Shown one piece after another: positions 1 through 7,533 of a stretch of DNA of 64,000 bases (positions within the stretch are counted from its first letter, which is position 1; each line of letters starts with the position of its first letter). Under the pieces are notes generated by a model. It did not search any database and was not told the DNA's origin. It saw only the letters and a program-made list of their open reading frames with translations. A program made the translations under genes and the position numbers. Location of the stretch: assembly GCA_013416435.1 (NCBI GenBank), contig JACCEN010000002.1:1-64000 (forward strand). The letters are read 5' to 3'. The DNA is from Alcaligenaceae bacterium (GTDB taxonomy: Bacteria; Pseudomonadota; Gammaproteobacteria; Burkholderiales; Burkholderiaceae_B).

Positions 1-508
1 GTCGCTGGACAGCACGAGCATCAAGGTTCACCCGGATGCGGCGGGCGCTTTAAAAAAAACGGCCCGCAGTCCATCGGCAAATCCCGAGGTGGATGGAACA
101 CCAAGGTTCATATGGTTGCCGCGGATGCTCGAACGGCCGTGACGTTCTGCCTGTCGCCAGGCCAGGCGCATGATGCGCCTGTAGGACGGCGACTCATCGA
201 AAGTCTTGGGCCTACCAGCAGGCCAGTGCATTTGCTGATGGATCGGGCCTATGAGGGCAACGAGACGCGTCAACTCGCTCTGGATCTGGGATTCATTCCT
301 GTTGTTCCGCCATCTGCCAAACGGCTTGACCCTTGGGAGTACGACCGGGCGATGTACAGGCGACGCAACGAGGTGGAGCGCCTGTTCAGGCGCCTAAAAG
401 GCTACCGGCGCATCTTCTCCCGGTTCGAGAAACTCGATGCGATGTTTCTGGGCTTCCTCAGCTTCGTCCTCGTGGCCGATGGGCTCCGAAGTTTGTGTTA
501 ACACGCCC
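1..508 (+). mobile_element. IS5-family IS427-type element, 3' part only (left side outside window)
   Basis: The window opens inside an insertion sequence. Its right terminal inverted repeat is seen at about 495-508 (GTGTTAACACGCCC), followed by TA. The same terminal sequence bounds the complete related element at 41610-42433, which supports the boundary. The transposase stop codon TAA lies inside the inverted repeat, as in the second copy. The two copies are clearly diverged in protein sequence, so this is a different member of the subgroup and not a fresh duplicate. Confidence 0.85.
2..501 (+). CDS. IS5-family transposase, C-terminal part, made through a -1 frameshift
   Basis: This encodes the DDE transposase of the IS427-type element; the N-terminus lies outside the window. 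The first frame reads [12 protein letters not shown] and runs to an A8 tract at about 51-58. After a -1 shift the product continues [13 protein letters not shown] and then from residue M at 112 to the stop at 501. The second half holds the conserved [13 protein letters not shown] block (second catalytic Asp) and the [19 protein letters not shown] block (catalytic Glu and the family's basic motif). Programmed frameshifting on an A-run is typical for this IS subgroup. The gene is likely intact apart from the window edge. Confidence 0.8.
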   Translation, partial: AGQHEHQGSPGCGGRFKKNGPQSIGKSRGGWNTKVHMVAADARTAVTFCLSPGQAHDAPVGRRLIESLGPTSRPVHLLMDRAYEGNETRQLALDLGFIPVVPPSAKRLDPWEYDRAMYRRRNEVERLFRRLKGYRRIFSRFEKLDAMFLGFLSFVLVADGLRSLC

Positions 509-548
509 TAGCCTGACACGGGGGGCTGTTTCTTCAGAGAATGCAGTC

Positions 549-779
549 ATGAGCAAGACCAACAAGTTTTCCCCTGAAGTCCGTGAACGCGCAGTGCGCT
601 TGGTACAAGAGCATCGTGACGAGTACCCCTCCCAGTGGGCGGCTGCCCAGTCTATCGCACCGAAGATCGGCTGCTCGGTGTATACCCTGCTCAGGTCGGT
701 GCAGCGCACCGAAGTCGATAGCGGTGTACGTCCTGGCGTGACTACTGCAGAGAATGAACGCCTCAAGGCGCTGGTGTAA
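549..779 (+). pseudogene. IS3-family OrfA remnant (truncated)
   Basis: The 76-residue product starts [20 protein letters not shown] and shows the helix-turn-helix N-terminal half of IS3-type OrfA proteins, ending NERLKALV. Full OrfA proteins continue after ERLKALE with a leucine-zipper segment that is missing here: a stop follows directly and no OrfB is present downstream. It is therefore a decayed IS3 fragment. It sits 40 bp from the end of the IS5-type element, so the IS5 element may have landed in or beside an older IS3 copy. A start at 549 is taken because the OrfA homology begins there. Confidence 0.75.
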
Positions 780-865
780 TGGCCCACTGATTTTCTGCTC
801 AAATAACTTAAATTTCAAATAGCCTATCGCCGGATTATCCTTTTGCTCAACAACTTGGAGGTCAT

Positions 866-1534
866 ATGGTCAAGTCACGGGCCGCGCTTGTCTGCGCGGC
901 AACCATGCTTGCAAGCACACACGCCCTTTCAGGAGCAGCCGTGAATCAATATCCGTTGCATGCCGCGGCGGAAAGCAATGATGTTCAAGCCGTCAAGCGG
1001 CTCCTTTCGGAAGGAGCCAAGATCGAAGCGCAGGACGCATCGGGATCAACCGCCCTACTGGTCGCAACCCGGGCGAACGCTGCGGATGCCGCCCGGACAC
1101 TGATCAATGCCGGCGCGGATGTCAACGCGAAAGATCGTATCAACGACAGCGCCTATCTCTATGCCGGCGCGCGGGGCCATCTGGATATTCTGAAAATGAC
1201 CCTGTCGCACAATGCCGACCTGCAAAGCACCAACCGCTACGGAGGCACCGCACTGATTCCGGCGGCCGAGCGCGGCCATGTCGAAACGGTGAAAACCCTC
1301 ATTGAAGCGGGTGTAGCGGTTGACCACGTCAACAATCTGGGCTGGACTGCGTTGCTCGAGGCCATCATTCTAGGCAACGGCGGCCAACGGCATCAGCAGA
1401 TCGTCGACTTGCTGCTCAAGGCGGGCGCCAATCCCGATCTCGCCGACCGGGAAGGCGTCACACCACTGCAGCATGCGCGTTCACGCGGCTATCGCGAGAT
1501 CGAAAGCGCATTGCTGGCTGCCGGCAAACGCTGA
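866..1534 (+). CDS. secreted ankyrin-repeat protein
   Basis: A 222-residue protein with an N-terminal signal peptide (residues 1 to about 25, hydrophobic stretch ending ALSGAA). The rest is about five to six ankyrin repeats: PLHAAAESNDVQAVKRLL, GSTALLVATRANAADAARTL, a degenerate third repeat, GGTALIPAAERGHVETVKTL, GWTALLEAIILGNGG and GVTPLQHARSRGYREIESAL. It is probably periplasmic and binds a protein partner; no enzymatic domain is seen. The ATG at 866 is preceded by GGAGGT at 857-862, a strong ribosome site. It stands alone between IS remnants and the convergent adenylyltransferase gene. A partner such as a catalase or toxin is not present next to it, so its job is unknown. Confidence 0.85.
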   Translation: MVKSRAALVCAATMLASTHALSGAAVNQYPLHAAAESNDVQAVKRLLSEGAKIEAQDASGSTALLVATRANAADAARTLINAGADVNAKDRINDSAYLYAGARGHLDILKMTLSHNADLQSTNRYGGTALIPAAERGHVETVKTLIEAGVAVDHVNNLGWTALLEAIILGNGGQRHQQIVDLLLKAGANPDLADREGVTPLQHARSRGYREIESALLAAGKR

Positions 1535-1582
1535 AACCTTGAAGAAAATAAGGCATGGAACAGGACACGGAGTTGACGGCCG

Positions 1583-2383
1583 TCAGGGCCGCAAGCAAGC
1601 AGCTGGGCTCAACTTTGCCGTCACGCCAGACCGGATGTATTCCAGAAGTGCAGCACGTTCTTGCGGACAGTCTGCCAGGTCTGGCGCTTCCAGCCCAAGG
1701 TAGGCGTCTCTTGCGGCAATGACGATTTTCTTATGCTCGATAGGCAAGCGCTGAAGGGCCCAGTCTGCCGCGGCGTCCTTGGATGCGATTTCTCCTGTCA
1801 TGGCTGTGTACCAGATACGCGCCAGTGCAAGAACGATGTTTCTTTCGTCGCCCTTCCAGTCTGCCTCTGTCCTCCAGAGGGACAGCGTTTCCTGCAACGA
1901 CTGCCGAACGTCAACAGCAGGGACTTCGTCGAAAAGCTCATGGGCTTTCGGACCGTACAAAGCAATGCTATTGCGCCGCAGCTTTGTCAACAGAATCGCC
2001 AGGTCGTGGTCCGCCGTCACCGGCTCGAAAATCCCCGCGTTGATATCTTCACGCAACCATTCGCCGAACTGCATTTGCCGTCTTGCCGGATATCGCCACG
2101 GCACCACGTCTTCCAGCGCCAGCACAGTCACTTCTAGCGCCCGGCGCGTTGCATCGGTGCCAGGCCAAGCCGACACCGATAGCAGGCCGGACATCAATGC
2201 CGCCCTGGTCGACGCATCCAAAGGCGCATCTACGGTGATCAACAGGTCGATATCGCTAAACGGCTTCAGGCCGCCATCGACCGCAGACCCAAACAAGTGG
2301 ATGGCCAGAATTGCTTCACCGAGATGGTTCTCTAAAACCGAAAGCGTATCGGACACCTGGGCTGCGACCGGCTCCGGACACAA
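1583..2383 (-). CDS. aadA: AadA-like aminoglycoside (streptomycin/spectinomycin) 3''-adenylyltransferase
   Basis: Predicted to transfer AMP from ATP to the 3''-hydroxyl of streptomycin and 9-hydroxyl of spectinomycin. The nucleotidyltransferase signature HLFGSAVDGGLKPFSDIDLL lies at residues 29-48, with Asp44 and Asp46 as metal ligands. The AadA-typical blocks VVPWRYPARRQMQFGEW, GIFEPVTADHDLAILLTK, DERNIVLALARIWYTAMTGE and AADWALQRLP are all present. I place the start at a TTG (2383): this gives 266 residues, close to the 259-263 usual for AadA, and its N-terminus aligns. An ATG at 2443 would add 20 unmatched residues and overlap the upstream gene. It follows the lipoprotein gene by 8 bp, so the two are likely cotranscribed. 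No integron attC or integrase is seen; it appears chromosomal. Activity is inferred. Confidence 0.85.
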   Translation of the reverse strand: MCPEPVAAQVSDTLSVLENHLGEAILAIHLFGSAVDGGLKPFSDIDLLITVDAPLDASTRAALMSGLLSVSAWPGTDATRRALEVTVLALEDVVPWRYPARRQMQFGEWLREDINAGIFEPVTADHDLAILLTKLRRNSIALYGPKAHELFDEVPAVDVRQSLQETLSLWRTEADWKGDERNIVLALARIWYTAMTGEIASKDAAADWALQRLPIEHKKIVIAARDAYLGLEAPDLADCPQERAALLEYIRSGVTAKLSPAACLRP

Positions 2384-2391
2384 CTGCAGGC

Positions 2392-3081
2392 CTACTTCTC
2401 TTTGATGTGCTTCTGAGCGGCGTTGGCTGCAGCGGTGCTCCACTCGCCGATCAAAGGCTGCAGGCTGGTCAATTGAACACCGCCCCGCCCTTGCGCTGCG
2501 TCGACCACGCGCTCTCCAGTTCCTCCGCGCACGGCGGCGTACAACAATTCGCCCGACACACTGTCTGTAACCTGCGATTCGATCGCTATCGTGGCATCGC
2601 GCGGCAAGCCGCCTTGCGCCACGGCCTTGGCCCCTGTCAGAGCCAGCGCGACAGGTACGAATTGATAGGCTTTCAATGTCCGTGTTTCAACCCCGACTGC
2701 AGTGATGGCGACGCGCACATGAGCCACGCCTGGACCGGCGCGATCGACCAGCCTGACCTTTGCTCCCAGCTTCTCGCGCAGAGCCTTGTCCATCTCTTTA
2801 CGGATCTGCGTCAATGCCTCCATGGAAATGTCGGCTGTAGGCTGGGGGGCAGGGTAATAAACGACTGGATCAAGCTTTATCGCGTTATAGTGCGCCGGCG
2901 TAAATTTTGGGTTCACATAGGCCAATCGGTTCCCGCCGGCTACGGCCGGGCTTTTCTGCAAGCGCGAGTAATCCGGCAAGAAACCAGACTCTTTCGGAGC
3001 AGATGTCGTGGCGCAGCCCGCCACAAGAATTGCGGTAGAGATGAAAAGGAATATATGTCGCAGTCGATTCGTGTTGCCCAT
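2392..3081 (-). CDS. DUF3313 family outer-membrane lipoprotein
   Basis: A 229-residue lipoprotein. The N-terminus has a signal peptide with lipobox LVAGC, making Cys22 the lipidated residue. The mature start (SGFLPDYSRLQ) and the overall pattern match the DUF3313 family, whose molecular role is unknown. A central stretch (VRVAITAVGVETRTLKAYQF) and the C-terminal helix are typical of small envelope lipoproteins. The gene is upstream of, and probably cotranscribed with, the aadA-like gene. No envelope-stress regulator is adjacent. The function is open; only localisation is well supported. Confidence 0.8.
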   Translation of the reverse strand: MGNTNRLRHIFLFISTAILVAGCATTSAPKESGFLPDYSRLQKSPAVAGGNRLAYVNPKFTPAHYNAIKLDPVVYYPAPQPTADISMEALTQIRKEMDKALREKLGAKVRLVDRAGPGVAHVRVAITAVGVETRTLKAYQFVPVALALTGAKAVAQGGLPRDATIAIESQVTDSVSGELLYAAVRGGTGERVVDAAQGRGGVQLTSLQPLIGEWSTAAANAAQKHIKEK

Positions 3082-3184
3082 GGCTTGCTCCTATCATTTT
3101 TGTATGACTTGCTTTGAAATTCGTGGCCGCAGCACTTGAAGAGCCTACCACTAAAGTGATCGCCATGCTGATATCGCAAGACCG

Positions 3185-3215
3185 CCGGCCTTAACACACT
3201 ATGCGTTAAGGCCGG
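3185..3215 (-). terminator. perfect 11-bp inverted repeat downstream of Bug receptor gene
   Basis: CCGGCCTTAAC at 3185-3195 pairs exactly with GTTAAGGCCGG at 3205-3215 around a 9-nt loop. It lies 32 bp past the stop of the receptor gene at 3247. No T-run follows on the minus strand, so it may stop transcription only with Rho, or protect the 3' end of the mRNA. Confidence 0.45.
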
Positions 3216-3246
3216 TGTCGGCAGAGAAGCGGGGCACTTACTAAAC

Positions 3247-4212
3247 CTATCCCGCCGTGGCGCCGGACTCTTCCACGATTTTCTTCCAGCGCACACGCTC
3301 CGCCCTCATGAACTCGGTGAATTCCTTGATGGTGCCGCCCACGAGTTGGGTACCTTGAGGCGCAAATTGCTTTTGGACGGCTTCGCTAACCACCGCATCG
3401 TTAACGGCCGTATTGAGCTTTTCCACAATCCGCGGGTCAACGCCGCGAGGAACGACGAGCGCCTGCCAGCCGCCCATAACAAAGTTGTCGGTTCCAACCG
3501 CCTCCTTCATTGTCGGCACGTCCGGATAACCCGGCACACGCTCGGTGGTGGTCATGGCAAGGGCACGGATGCGACCAGCTTCGAGCATGGCGCGCGCTTC
3601 GCTTAAAGCTGAAATCATGAATTGTGCATTGCCATTGGCCAAGTCGACCATGGCGGGCGAGGCGCCCCGGTAAGGCACATGGGTAGCTTTGATATCAAAT
3701 TCGGCAATGAAAGCAGCTGCGGGCAGGTGCGTCATGGTACCGGCGCCGGTTGAGGCAAAGTTCAGGTTATCTTGAGCCTTTGCCCAGTCGACAAACTCAG
3801 CAAGCGTTTTCGCCGGGACATCTTTATTGACCACAAAAACGAGCGGATTGCTTGCCGTGACAGCCACCGGCGAGAAGTCGGTTACAGCATCGTAGTTGGC
3901 TGCCGGATTGACCAGCGGCCCGAGGATAATGCCCGAAGTGGCATATAGCACGGTATAGCCATCGGGCTTGGTCCGGATCACTTCTGCGGCGGCGATGTTG
4001 CCCCCGGCTCCCGCCTTGTTCTCGACGACCACGGGCTGGCCCAGGCTTTTCGACATGGACTCTGCGAATACGCGCGCTGCGATATCGGAAGACCCACCCG
4101 GAGGGAAGCCCACGATCATGCGCACCGGGCCATTGGGATAGGTCTCGGCGGCGGCAACGGAAGGCAAGCACATCGACGTGGCGATCATTGCCATGGAAAG
4201 AATCTTGAACAT
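3247..4212 (-). CDS. Bug-family tripartite tricarboxylate transporter solute receptor
   Basis: A 321-residue periplasmic binding protein with a signal peptide (residues 1 to about 22). It has the Bug signatures YPNGPVRMIVGFPPGGSSD, GQPVVVENKAGAGGNIAA and PDGYTVLYATSG near the N-terminus. Family members bind a carboxylate such as a di- or tricarboxylate or aromatic acid. No TctA or TctB membrane partner is nearby, as is usual for the many orphan Bug receptors of Alcaligenaceae. It lies 60 bp downstream of the CitE-like lyase gene on the same strand, so a common operon controlled by the divergent LacI regulator is likely. The ligand could be the lyase's substrate or precursor. Confidence 0.9.
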   Translation of the reverse strand: MFKILSMAMIATSMCLPSVAAAETYPNGPVRMIVGFPPGGSSDIAARVFAESMSKSLGQPVVVENKAGAGGNIAAAEVIRTKPDGYTVLYATSGIILGPLVNPAANYDAVTDFSPVAVTASNPLVFVVNKDVPAKTLAEFVDWAKAQDNLNFASTGAGTMTHLPAAAFIAEFDIKATHVPYRGASPAMVDLANGNAQFMISALSEARAMLEAGRIRALAMTTTERVPGYPDVPTMKEAVGTDNFVMGGWQALVVPRGVDPRIVEKLNTAVNDAVVSEAVQKQFAPQGTQLVGGTIKEFTEFMRAERVRWKKIVEESGATAG

Positions 4213-4272
4213 CGTTTTTATGTCCCTTTTTTAAGTTGTAAATAAAACGGTATGAGCGGTAGCGGGCATGGC

Positions 4273-5145
4273 TTACGATCCGTGCTGCGACTGTTTGAAG
4301 TCCTGGGCACGCTTGAGCAGTAGCTCGGCCCCCTTTACAAAAGGCTCATCGACAATGCGTCCGTCGATTTCAAAAAGGCCAACGCCCCGTTCAAACTGGG
4401 CGGCCGCGGCATCGACGATGCGCTGCGCATTCCGGACTTCTTCTTCGGTCGGAGCGAAGACACGATTCACAATAGCGACCTGGGCCGCGTTGAAGCAGCT
4501 TTTACCTGCAAAATTCAAGCGGCGCGCAGCCATGCATTCCTGGGCGAAAAATTCCTCGTCGGTCAGACCGGCAAAGACACCGTCGTATGCGGCGATTCCG
4601 GCCTCCGCAGTTGCGAGCCGAACGGTCGCTTGCACGTGCCCGATGAAGTCCGGATTATTGCGTGCGAGACCATAGGGCTCTAACAGGTCCGCATAGCCGA
4701 TTTGCAAACCCATCGCCCTGGTCGATGCGCTGGCTACCGCATAGGCATTACGCAAGCCTTTTGGCGTTTCAATGTTCAGGAGCAGGCGCGCAGGGCTTTG
4801 CACGCCAATATCCTTCTCGATGCCTGCCAGCAATCCGTCAAGCTCGCGCACCTCTTCAGCCGATTCGAGCATGGGCACGTTGATCAGCACATCGCCGGCG
4901 CTTAGCGCGATCCGCAGATCGGCATCGATCATGCCGGAGGCAAGACCATTGACGCGCACGATGATCCGGCTTTTTCTGAAGGAATCCATATCCGCAAGCA
5001 GCGCTTGCACCGAAAGCCGTGCCGCAATCTTATTGGCTGGCGTAACCGTATCTTCTAGATCCAGGCAGATCCAGTGAGCGCCCGAAGCCATCATTTGCTC
5101 AAAGAGCTCAGGTTTGTCTCCGGGCATGAATATTTTGCTGAACAT
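4273..5145 (-). CDS. HpcH/HpaI aldolase / CitE-like CoA-ester lyase
   Basis: A 290-residue TIM-barrel protein of the CitE/HpcH group. Recognisable are the N-terminal RxxM-like start region (SKIFMPGDKPE), the ICLDLEDTV metal/CoA block at about residues 26-34, IIVRVNGL, the INVPMLESAEEV strand and LLLNIETPKG with the metal-ligand Glu. Family members cleave citramalyl-CoA, malyl-CoA, citryl-CoA or related substrates. No CoA-transferase or ACP partner genes are present, so the true substrate is unknown. GGAGAG at 5155-5160 precedes the ATG. It is first in a two-gene unit with the Bug receptor and divergent from the LacI-type regulator. Confidence 0.8.
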   Translation of the reverse strand: MFSKIFMPGDKPELFEQMMASGAHWICLDLEDTVTPANKIAARLSVQALLADMDSFRKSRIIVRVNGLASGMIDADLRIALSAGDVLINVPMLESAEEVRELDGLLAGIEKDIGVQSPARLLLNIETPKGLRNAYAVASASTRAMGLQIGYADLLEPYGLARNNPDFIGHVQATVRLATAEAGIAAYDGVFAGLTDEEFFAQECMAARRLNFAGKSCFNAAQVAIVNRVFAPTEEEVRNAQRIVDAAAAQFERGVGLFEIDGRIVDEPFVKGAELLLKRAQDFKQSQHGS

Positions 5146-5164
5146 TCTGATGTTCTCTCCTGCT

Positions 5165-5202
5165 AGAAAGCTTTCTCAAGTATTAATTGTTAACGTTGCA
5201 AT
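5165..5202. promoter_or_regulatory. palindromes upstream of the CitE-like gene (possible regulator sites)
   Basis: A perfect 12-bp palindrome AGAAAGCTTTCT (5165-5176) lies directly upstream of the lyase ribosome site. Ten bases further is ATTG-N9-CAAT (5186-5202) enclosing AACGTT. Both have the size and symmetry of LacI-family half-sites. The assignment is by position and symmetry only. Confidence 0.35.
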
Positions 5203-5262
5203 TTAAATATCGTTTATTTACATATAACTATAGCAATATAAATTTAATACTATCATTCTTTC

Positions 5263-5276
5263 TGTAAACGTGTACA
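5263..5276. promoter_or_regulatory. LacI-family operator candidate (TGTAAACGTGTACA)
   Basis: TGTAAACGTGTACA has a central CG and is 12/14 symmetric, resembling the cre/LacI-GalR operator consensus. It is about 118 bp from the lyase start and 138 bp from the regulator start, in the shared divergent control region (5146-5413), which is otherwise AT-rich and gene-free. It would suit autoregulation and repression of the lyase-receptor operon. Confidence 0.5.
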
Positions 5277-5413
5277 GTTTAAATTGAGATACGGCACGGG
5301 CATTCGTGCTTCAATGTGTCGGCATCAGCGGCCTCATCGCATGGCAGCGTCCAGCAAATACGCGGAACGAGCGGTCCAGTCGGCGCTACTGAAGATATGA
5401 ATGGAGTAAGGTG

Positions 5414-6424
5414 ATGAAGAAAGCAACTGTCCGCGACGTTGCAAGCAAAGCACAGGTGAGCACCGCCACGGTCTCGCGAGTTGTGCATGGACAGAGGGTT
5501 CGTCCTGGCGTCAAGGAAAGGGTGGAAGCAGCGATGGCGGCATTGCAGTATCGGCCCAATCTTGCCGCCCGAAACTTGCGCACTAATGCATCCGGGATCA
5601 TTGCCTGCGTGATCCGGGGGCTTCTCATGCCCGAACTATCACCTTTTATCCGCGCTGCTGAAAGCGAGTTGCGCGCCGCCGGCTACACGTTGCTGCTCGC
5701 CAGCAGTAACGAAGAAGCCGAAACGCAAAAGGAGCTCATCGAGCGCATTATGCGCCAGGGCGTCGACGGGCTGCTTTTTACCGCCACATCCGATGAAGGC
5801 AACGTCCTAAAGAATACGATGGAAAACATCGGTCTGCCTACGGTATTGCTTGATCGCGAAGCGGACTTTCTAGCCGATTCCTCTGTCGTGGATCATCAAA
5901 ACGGGATACGGCTGGCCGTGGACTATTTGGCATCTCTGGGTCATCGGCGTATCTGCCTACTGACGGTACCGCAAAGCATGCGGCCGGGGCGCGAAAGAGT
6001 GCTGGCATTCAATCATGCACTCGCCGCGAACGGCATCGCCGCAGACGAAGCAATTATTCAAGACCACTTCCTTGATGGCGCTCAGGCGGCTCTTGGCGTG
6101 GCCCAGTTGCTTGAAAGCGCAAATCCACCAACGGCAATTATCTCTGGCGGAATGACGCTATTGAGCAGCGTCTTGCGGGCAACAAATATGCTAGGACGCA
6201 AAATTCCACAGGACCTGTCCATTGTTGCCGGCTGTGATTCCGAGTTGGCCGAGATTTTTACCCCCAGTATCACGACCATCCGTTGGGATGTATGGCAATG
6301 GGGCACAATCTCCGCCAGGCTGCTGTTGGAGCGCATTGGCGCCAAAGCACCGCTTGAAAAACGGCAGTGGATCATGCCGACCGAGCTGGTGGTGCGAAAT
6401 TCCTGCATGCGCATTCACCGATGA
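5414..6424 (+). CDS. LacI-family transcriptional regulator
   Basis: A 336-residue regulator. Residues 1-50 form the LacI helix-turn-helix (ATVRDVASKAQVSTATVSRV, then YRPNLAARNLRT hinge). The remainder is the periplasmic-binding-protein-like sensor domain (GVDGLLFTATSDEG, LGHRRICLLTVP, PTAIISGG). The ATG at 5414 is chosen because GGAGTAAGG lies just upstream; a GTG at 5411 is the alternative. It is divergent from the CitE-like lyase and Bug receptor genes and very probably controls them. The effector is unknown, but a sugar acid or dicarboxylate would fit the neighbours. Confidence 0.9.
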   Translation: MKKATVRDVASKAQVSTATVSRVVHGQRVRPGVKERVEAAMAALQYRPNLAARNLRTNASGIIACVIRGLLMPELSPFIRAAESELRAAGYTLLLASSNEEAETQKELIERIMRQGVDGLLFTATSDEGNVLKNTMENIGLPTVLLDREADFLADSSVVDHQNGIRLAVDYLASLGHRRICLLTVPQSMRPGRERVLAFNHALAANGIAADEAIIQDHFLDGAQAALGVAQLLESANPPTAIISGGMTLLSSVLRATNMLGRKIPQDLSIVAGCDSELAEIFTPSITTIRWDVWQWGTISARLLLERIGAKAPLEKRQWIMPTELVVRNSCMRIHR

Positions 6425-6505
6425 GTACACACCGCTGTCGCGCAAATGTGTATCATGCCGGCCAATGCTCCAAGGCTGGCTCACGACTCTTTTGACTTAA
6501 AGACA

Positions 6506-7123
6506 ATGGACATTACATTAACGCTGTCGGTGATTGCCGTGACGTGGCTGGTGCTGCGTACGCGTTATCAGCGCACGCATATTGCTTTGCTTGGGCGCCA
6601 CCTGGCCAATTTGCAGCTCGAACGCCACATGGAAACGCTGACACAGGGATACGTCCGCGCCATTCATGAAGAGGCCGAATCACGTCAGCTCCACGTGCTG
6701 GAAACTCTCTCTCAAACCGAACGCGCGGTCGCTTCACAAGCGCAGTCGCTGGCCAGCTCCATGCAAAAGGAAGGCGCCCAAGCGACCAGGATGGGCGTGC
6801 TCTCGTTTTTTGTTCCTTACGCCGAGCGCCTTCTACCCGCTGCGGGACGGGATTTTCGCGAGCTGCTGAATATCCATGCGGCCGGCTTGCGCCATGTGGT
6901 GGATAACGAAAGTGGCTGGGATGCAAAGAGCCGCGCCTACCACCTCTCGGCAGAATTGTATCTGTTGCAGCACAGCTGCCACTGGTTTTGCAAATCGCGC
7001 GCCATCGCCGACGCGCGATTGAAGCTGCGGCATCAGGTCAGCCATCAGAAGGTTCTGGATTCGGTGTCTGCCGCGACACGCACCGCGTATCTTCAATGGC
7101 TGCGTGGAGACGCAGAGCGGTAA
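6506..7123 (+). CDS. hypothetical membrane-anchored protein
   Basis: About 205 residues. The N-terminus (MDITLTLSVIAVTWLVL) is one membrane span, followed by a basic stretch and a helical region rich in Glu, Gln and Arg (residues 35-95) that may form a coiled coil. The C-terminal half carries HCWF and a mixed helical fold. I choose the ATG at 6506, since an upstream ATG at 6446 would bury the membrane segment. Neither start has a strong ribosome site. No family is recognised and the neighbours give no functional hint. Confidence 0.6.
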   Translation: MDITLTLSVIAVTWLVLRTRYQRTHIALLGRHLANLQLERHMETLTQGYVRAIHEEAESRQLHVLETLSQTERAVASQAQSLASSMQKEGAQATRMGVLSFFVPYAERLLPAAGRDFRELLNIHAAGLRHVVDNESGWDAKSRAYHLSAELYLLQHSCHWFCKSRAIADARLKLRHQVSHQKVLDSVSAATRTAYLQWLRGDAER

Positions 7124-7229
7124 GCGCTGCGCCTCACGGCATGCCAGGTAGGCAATGGCGGGGTGTGGTATACAGTGCTCAAGGAGCTCGTTGCTCAGCC
7201 CTTCCAATAACTCGCCCAGGAGAACCGAC

Positions 7230-7490
7230 ATGAACGTGCCGACCCCGCGCATGACCAATCTATTCCTTCAGCTCGGACTCGATGCCGACGAGGCGGCGAT
7301 TGCGCAGTTCATCAAGACCCACCAACTGCCGGCCGACGTCAGGCTGTCAGAGGCGCCCTACTGGAACGACGCTCAGCGCCAATTTCTCAGTGAACAGATC
7401 AAGGAAGATGCGGCTTGGGCGATCGTTGTGGACCAGCTCAACGAATCCCTGCATGAAGACGCCGTAAAAGCCAGCACCGGCCAGGGATAG
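7230..7490 (+). CDS. DUF2789 family small protein
   Basis: An 86-residue soluble protein with the DUF2789 pattern: NLFLQLGLDADEAAIAQFI, the short linker LPADVRLSEAPYW, then NDAQRQFLSEQIKEDAAWA and a C-terminal helix. The family is common in beta- and gammaproteobacteria and has no known activity. The start at 7230 is supported by CAGGAGA just upstream and by length. It is a single gene, convergent with the TonB receptor gene 44 bp away. Confidence 0.85.
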   Translation: MNVPTPRMTNLFLQLGLDADEAAIAQFIKTHQLPADVRLSEAPYWNDAQRQFLSEQIKEDAAWAIVVDQLNESLHEDAVKASTGQG

Positions 7491-7533
7491 CCAGGCAGCG
7501 TCCATAGGCGTGGCGCCGCCCGCCGCCACGTCG

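Noticed and set aside
1583-2443. aadA as part of an integron cassette
   Set aside because: No attC-like inverted repeat, no intI and no second cassette; it is next to a lipoprotein gene on the chromosome.
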